Both the position numbers and the translations under genes were made by a program. DNA of 22,536 nt, taken from RGIG7949 sp045628845 (GTDB lineage Bacteria > Bacillota > Clostridia > Oscillospirales > Oscillospiraceae). The DNA lies in contig JAZQQE010000051.1 of the NCBI GenBank assembly GCA_045628845.1, positions 1 to 22,536 of the forward strand. Direction: 5' to 3'. Under the pieces are notes generated by a model. It searched no databases and was not told the origin of the DNA. It worked only from the letters and a program-made list of their open reading frames with translations. This document shows, piece after piece, positions 22,409-22,536 of this stretch (positions are counted from its first letter, which is position 1; the number at the start of each line of letters is the position of its first letter).

Positions 22409-22437
22409 AGTGTATCAGAAGCAGACTTTAAGTCTAC
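22409..22437 (-). promoter_or_regulatory. C-box-like operator and promoter of the C-R operon
   Basis: The dyad GACTTTAAGTC (22424-22434, extended to 22421-22437 with one mismatch) fits the GACTnnnAGTC core described for C-protein boxes. On the minus strand TAGACT (22431-22436), 16-nt spacer and TACACT (22409-22414, extended TGA) form a candidate promoter whose -35 overlaps the dyad. CACTTAT occurs on both sides of it. Confidence 0.6.
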
Positions 22438-22464
22438 AGACGATAAGTGGCAATCCGCTTAAAT

Positions 22465-22499
22465 AAAACACCTATTCAGTCAAAGAATAGGTGTTTTTT
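22465..22499. terminator. Bidirectional terminator at the right edge
   Basis: A perfect 13-bp stem (22465-22477 with 22485-22497, loop of 7) is followed by TTTTTT on the plus strand and by TTTTATTT on the minus strand. No plus-strand gene precedes it, so it most likely ends a minus-strand transcript coming from beyond the window, insulating the C-R operon. Bases 22500-22536 show nothing recognisable. Confidence 0.75.
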
Positions 22500-22536
22500 C
22501 CAAGAACCGCAGAAACCGTAATTAATGAAAATAGGC

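Overview
The window looks like chromosomal DNA of a GC-rich, gut-type anaerobic member of the Clostridia. The signs are: pyruvate phosphate dikinase; an oxygen-independent HemZ; radical SAM enzymes; the Firmicutes order recJ, rel, dtd, (GNAT), MBL hydrolase, hemZ; strong Shine-Dalgarno sites; sigma-A-type promoters; and frequent AUA isoleucine codons. No rRNA, tRNA, CRISPR array or transposase was seen. The species cannot be named from the sequence alone.

Left part (1-8917, all minus strand): the 5' end of a lipoprotein gene runs off the left edge. Next come ppdK (TTG start, own terminator) and a zinc-ribbon membrane protein. A tightly packed four-gene operon follows, in transcription order: class I methyltransferase, MobA-like nucleotidyltransferase fused to a histidine phosphatase, a Cys-rich radical SAM protein, and an HD-domain hydrolase. 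Upstream of it lies a uroporphyrinogen-decarboxylase-type (corrinoid methyltransferase-like) gene with a very good promoter and a roughly 100-nt structured leader. The four-gene set resembles a poorly characterised cassette known from Desulfovibrio and Clostridia (DVU_1551/DVU_1556/TrsS-type families). It is the best metabolic candidate here for an undescribed system.

Middle part (8963-17273, plus strand): a divergent promoter drives a probable housekeeping operon of recJ, rel, dtd, a GNAT acetyltransferase, an MBL-fold hydrolase, hemZ and a uridine-kinase-like P-loop kinase. Most junctions overlap by 1-14 nt. A cytidylate-kinase-like gene follows with its own promoter and terminator. After it comes a sodium-dependent (NSS) transporter, also with its own promoter and terminator.

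Right part (19543-22536): about 270 bases hold a mosaic of terminator-like inverted repeats and a 46-bp imperfect direct repeat. Composition then shifts sharply to AT-rich, and a type II restriction-modification locus occupies the rest. It comprises a small XRE regulator plus a C5-cytosine methyltransferase on the plus strand, converging on a C-protein-like XRE regulator plus a Bpu10I-like restriction endonuclease on the minus strand. Each half has its own regulator and a dyad over its promoter, and the two stop codons are 6 nt apart. This accessory island was probably acquired horizontally.
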